13,930 nucleotides of DNA, taken from positions 1 to 13,930 of the forward strand of contig JBEIHR010000048.1 in the NCBI GenBank assembly GCA_040381195.1. Direction: 5' to 3'. This DNA comes from VGCC01 sp040381195. GTDB taxonomy: Bacteria; Actinomycetota; Actinomycetes; S36-B12. The first letter of the stretch is position 1, and each line of letters begins with the position of its first letter. The notes below the pieces were generated by a model that was not told the DNA's origin, did no database searches, and worked only from the letters and a program-made list of their open reading frames with translations. The translations under genes were made by a program, and so were the position numbers. This document shows positions 12,721 to 13,930 of this stretch, one piece after another.

Positions 12721-13077
12721 ATGCCGACCCTCGTGCTGGTCGCCGTCGGCGGAGCACTCGGTGCGCTGTCCCGGGCGGCTCTGGTCGCTGCGTTCGGCGG
12801 GCAACCGTGGTGGAGCACCCTCGCGGTGAACATCTTCGGCTGCCTGGTCATCGGATACCTGCTCGTCGTGGTGCGCACCTCACCTCGTGCCGACGCCTGG
12901 TTGGCGTTCGCCGTGACGGGCTTCCTCGGCGGCTTCACGACCTTCTCCGCCCTCGCCCTCGACACCATCGTCCTCCTCGACACCGCGCCCCTGGTTGCAC
13001 TGGTGTACGTGGGGGCAACGCTCGTGGTGGGCCTGCTCGCGGTTCCACTCGGCACACGCCTGGCGGGACGTCGATGA
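12721..13077 (+). CDS. crcB: fluoride channel FluC/CrcB, first subunit
   Basis: The product is 118 aa with four membrane segments. Family landmarks are GGALGALSR (8-16), Asn in VNIFGC (~37-42) and GFLGGFTTFSAL (~65-76), the TTFS pore motif containing the fluoride-lining Phe. It works in the membrane to expel F-. ATG 12721 is preferred to GTG 12712 because of the TAGGGT-N7 pattern. The second fluC overlaps by ATGA, as usual for heterodimeric Fluc pairs of opposite membrane topology. Confidence 0.95.
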   Translation: MPTLVLVAVGGALGALSRAALVAAFGGQPWWSTLAVNIFGCLVIGYLLVVVRTSPRADAWLAFAVTGFLGGFTTFSALALDTIVLLDTAPLVALVYVGATLVVGLLAVPLGTRLAGRR

Positions 13078-13433
13078 CCGCGAATGCGATCGTGCTCATC
13101 GCCGTGGGAGGTGCGGTCGGTGCCGGGCTGCGCTACGTGATCGAGCGGTGGGTCAGAGAGCGCCAACGCGGTGATCTGCCGCGTGGGCTCTTCCTCGTCA
13201 ACGTCCTCGGTTCCGCGATCGCCGGCGTCGTGGTCGGTGGAACCAGCGGTCCTCTTCGACTGTTCCTGCTCGTGGGTGTCTGCGGTGCCCTCACCACCTA
13301 TTCGGGATTCGGCGCTGCGGTGCACCGACTCTGGTCGAGCGACCGACGTGCGGCATGGATCACGATCCTCGGCATGCCGACGCTCTGCATCGCGGTGGCC
13401 GCACTCGGCTTCGTGCTCGTCGGATCGGTCTGA
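13074..13433 (+). CDS. crcB: fluoride channel FluC/CrcB, second subunit
   Basis: The product is 119 aa with four membrane segments. It has GGAVGAGLRY near the N-terminus, VNVLGS with the conserved Asn, and GVCGALTTYSGF where the first copy has GGFTTFSAL. Tyr thus replaces the first pore Phe, which is common in one partner of an antiparallel heterodimer. The start overlaps the stop of the first fluC (ATGA), with GGGA upstream. It is convergent with the cyclo-ligase gene at an 8-bp gap. Confidence 0.94.
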   Translation: MTANAIVLIAVGGAVGAGLRYVIERWVRERQRGDLPRGLFLVNVLGSAIAGVVVGGTSGPLRLFLLVGVCGALTTYSGFGAAVHRLWSSDRRAAWITILGMPTLCIAVAALGFVLVGSV

Positions 13434-13441
13434 CGGGAATC

Positions 13442-13930
13442 TCAGTCGGGCATGCTGAACCAGCGGACGCTCGACTCGGTCACCGCAACATCGACGGGGC
13501 GGTCGTGCGGCTCGACCGGGAGCGTGTCCACCATCTCGTCTTCGAAGACGAGTGCGATGACAAGCGGACCATCCACTCCCGTGAGTGCGCGGTCGTAGTA
13601 CCCCCCTCCCTGACCAAGACGGTTTCCGTTCGCGTCGATCGCCAGTGCGGGGACGATGTACACGGCGGGGGGCACCTCGATCGGATCCGATTCCGGCTCG
13701 GGTATCCCGAACTCGTTCACGGTCCATTCAGCCATTGGGTCGTCGAGGCACCAGGTCAATCCCGACCCCGCCACGACGGGAACCACCACCCTCGCCCCAG
13801 CGGCGTGCAGCGCCTGGCGTAGCAGCGTGGTGTCCGGCTCCTCGGGGCGTGATGCGTAGCAGGCCACCACCGCGTGCTCGGCGCACGCGGCCTGGATCAC
13901 CTCTATATCCATGACGTGCTCGGTCATGGC
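13442..13930 (-). CDS. 5-formyltetrahydrofolate cyclo-ligase, 5' end outside window
   Basis: At least 162 codons are visible and the frame is still open at the right edge. The region around 13610 encodes GQGGGYYDR, the ATP/folate-binding signature of the family, preceded by VPALAID. The enzyme converts 5-formyl-THF to 5,10-methenyl-THF using ATP. An internal ATG at 13927 exists, but family members have a further N-terminal Arg/Lys-rich helix upstream of the segment seen here, so the true start probably lies beyond 13930. The usual actinobacterial neighbour is the FmdB-type gene; here the fluC pair sits between them. Confidence 0.9.
   Translation of the reverse strand, partial: AMTEHVMDIEVIQAACAEHAVVACYASRPEEPDTTLLRQALHAAGARVVVPVVAGSGLTWCLDDPMAEWTVNEFGIPEPESDPIEVPPAVYIVPALAIDANGNRLGQGGGYYDRALTGVDGPLVIALVFEDEMVDTLPVEPHDRPVDVAVTESSVRWFSMPD

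Noticed and set aside
12693..13727. 344-residue minus-strand frame across the fluC genes
   Set aside because: It has an Arg/Pro/Ser/Thr-rich shadow composition, with two certain FluC proteins on the other strand.
1..13930. CRISPR array, restriction-modification or other defence system
   Set aside because: No regularly spaced repeats, cas-like or methyltransferase motifs were seen on either strand.

Overview
The window is a high-GC actinobacterial chromosome segment. The evidence is gene content (UTRA-type GntR regulator, paired FluC channels, FmdB-type zinc-ribbon protein under a CIRCE operator, SAF-domain membrane protein), frequent GTG starts, and leaderless-type promoters in front of almost every transcription unit. 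The genus cannot be fixed from the sequence. The C-terminal domain of the secreted protein at 727-1572 recalls aquatic actinobacteria, but that is memory, not a search result. The first ~2 kb is poorer in G+C (two sampled 60-base lines gave 52-53%) than the rest (a sampled line in the FAD gene gave 67%).

Layout. (1) 1-2029: a ~2 kb segment bounded by an exact 54-bp direct repeat of the 3' part of a tRNA-Arg(CCU) gene. The intact tRNA is at 1983-2058. This is the geometry of an element integrated at a tRNA 3' end. The segment holds one convincing gene (a secreted protein with a Gly/Ser linker and a two-cysteine C-terminal domain), a few doubtful small reading frames, and helically phased repeats and inverted repeats near its ends, but no integrase. 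(2) 2071-2784: PAP2-family membrane phosphatase. (3) 2852-6198, all minus: a 2OG-Fe(II) oxygenase, a chagasin-like protease inhibitor, mscL, and an NAD(P)-binding/DUF2867 protein. (4) 6250-9381: an FAD-linked 2-hydroxyacid dehydrogenase on plus, convergent with a GntR-TSUP exporter operon on minus. (5) 9485-11717: a small zinc-ribbon protein on plus, convergent with a two-gene minus operon (saccharopine-dehydrogenase-like enzyme, then a protein often labelled 3-methyladenine glycosylase). (6) 11756-13930: a 34-aa protein, a SAF-domain protein, an FmdB/Ruc-like chaperone gene with a perfect CIRCE, a fluC pair, and a 5-formyltetrahydrofolate cyclo-ligase running off the right edge.

Gene packing is tight: ATGA/GTGA overlaps, tail-to-tail overlaps, and a shared CTAG stop. 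Eight transcription-unit starts have a -10-like NANNNT hexamer exactly six bases before the start codon, and a ninth has seven. This indicates leaderless mRNAs as the default, with Shine-Dalgarno leaders kept for a few genes (the CIRCE-controlled gene, the zinc-ribbon gene, operon-internal genes and the element's secreted protein). The observations most worth a second look are the tRNA-bounded mini-element with its cargo, the CIRCE-controlled zinc-ribbon chaperone with a serine tail, and the strict leaderless promoter grammar.
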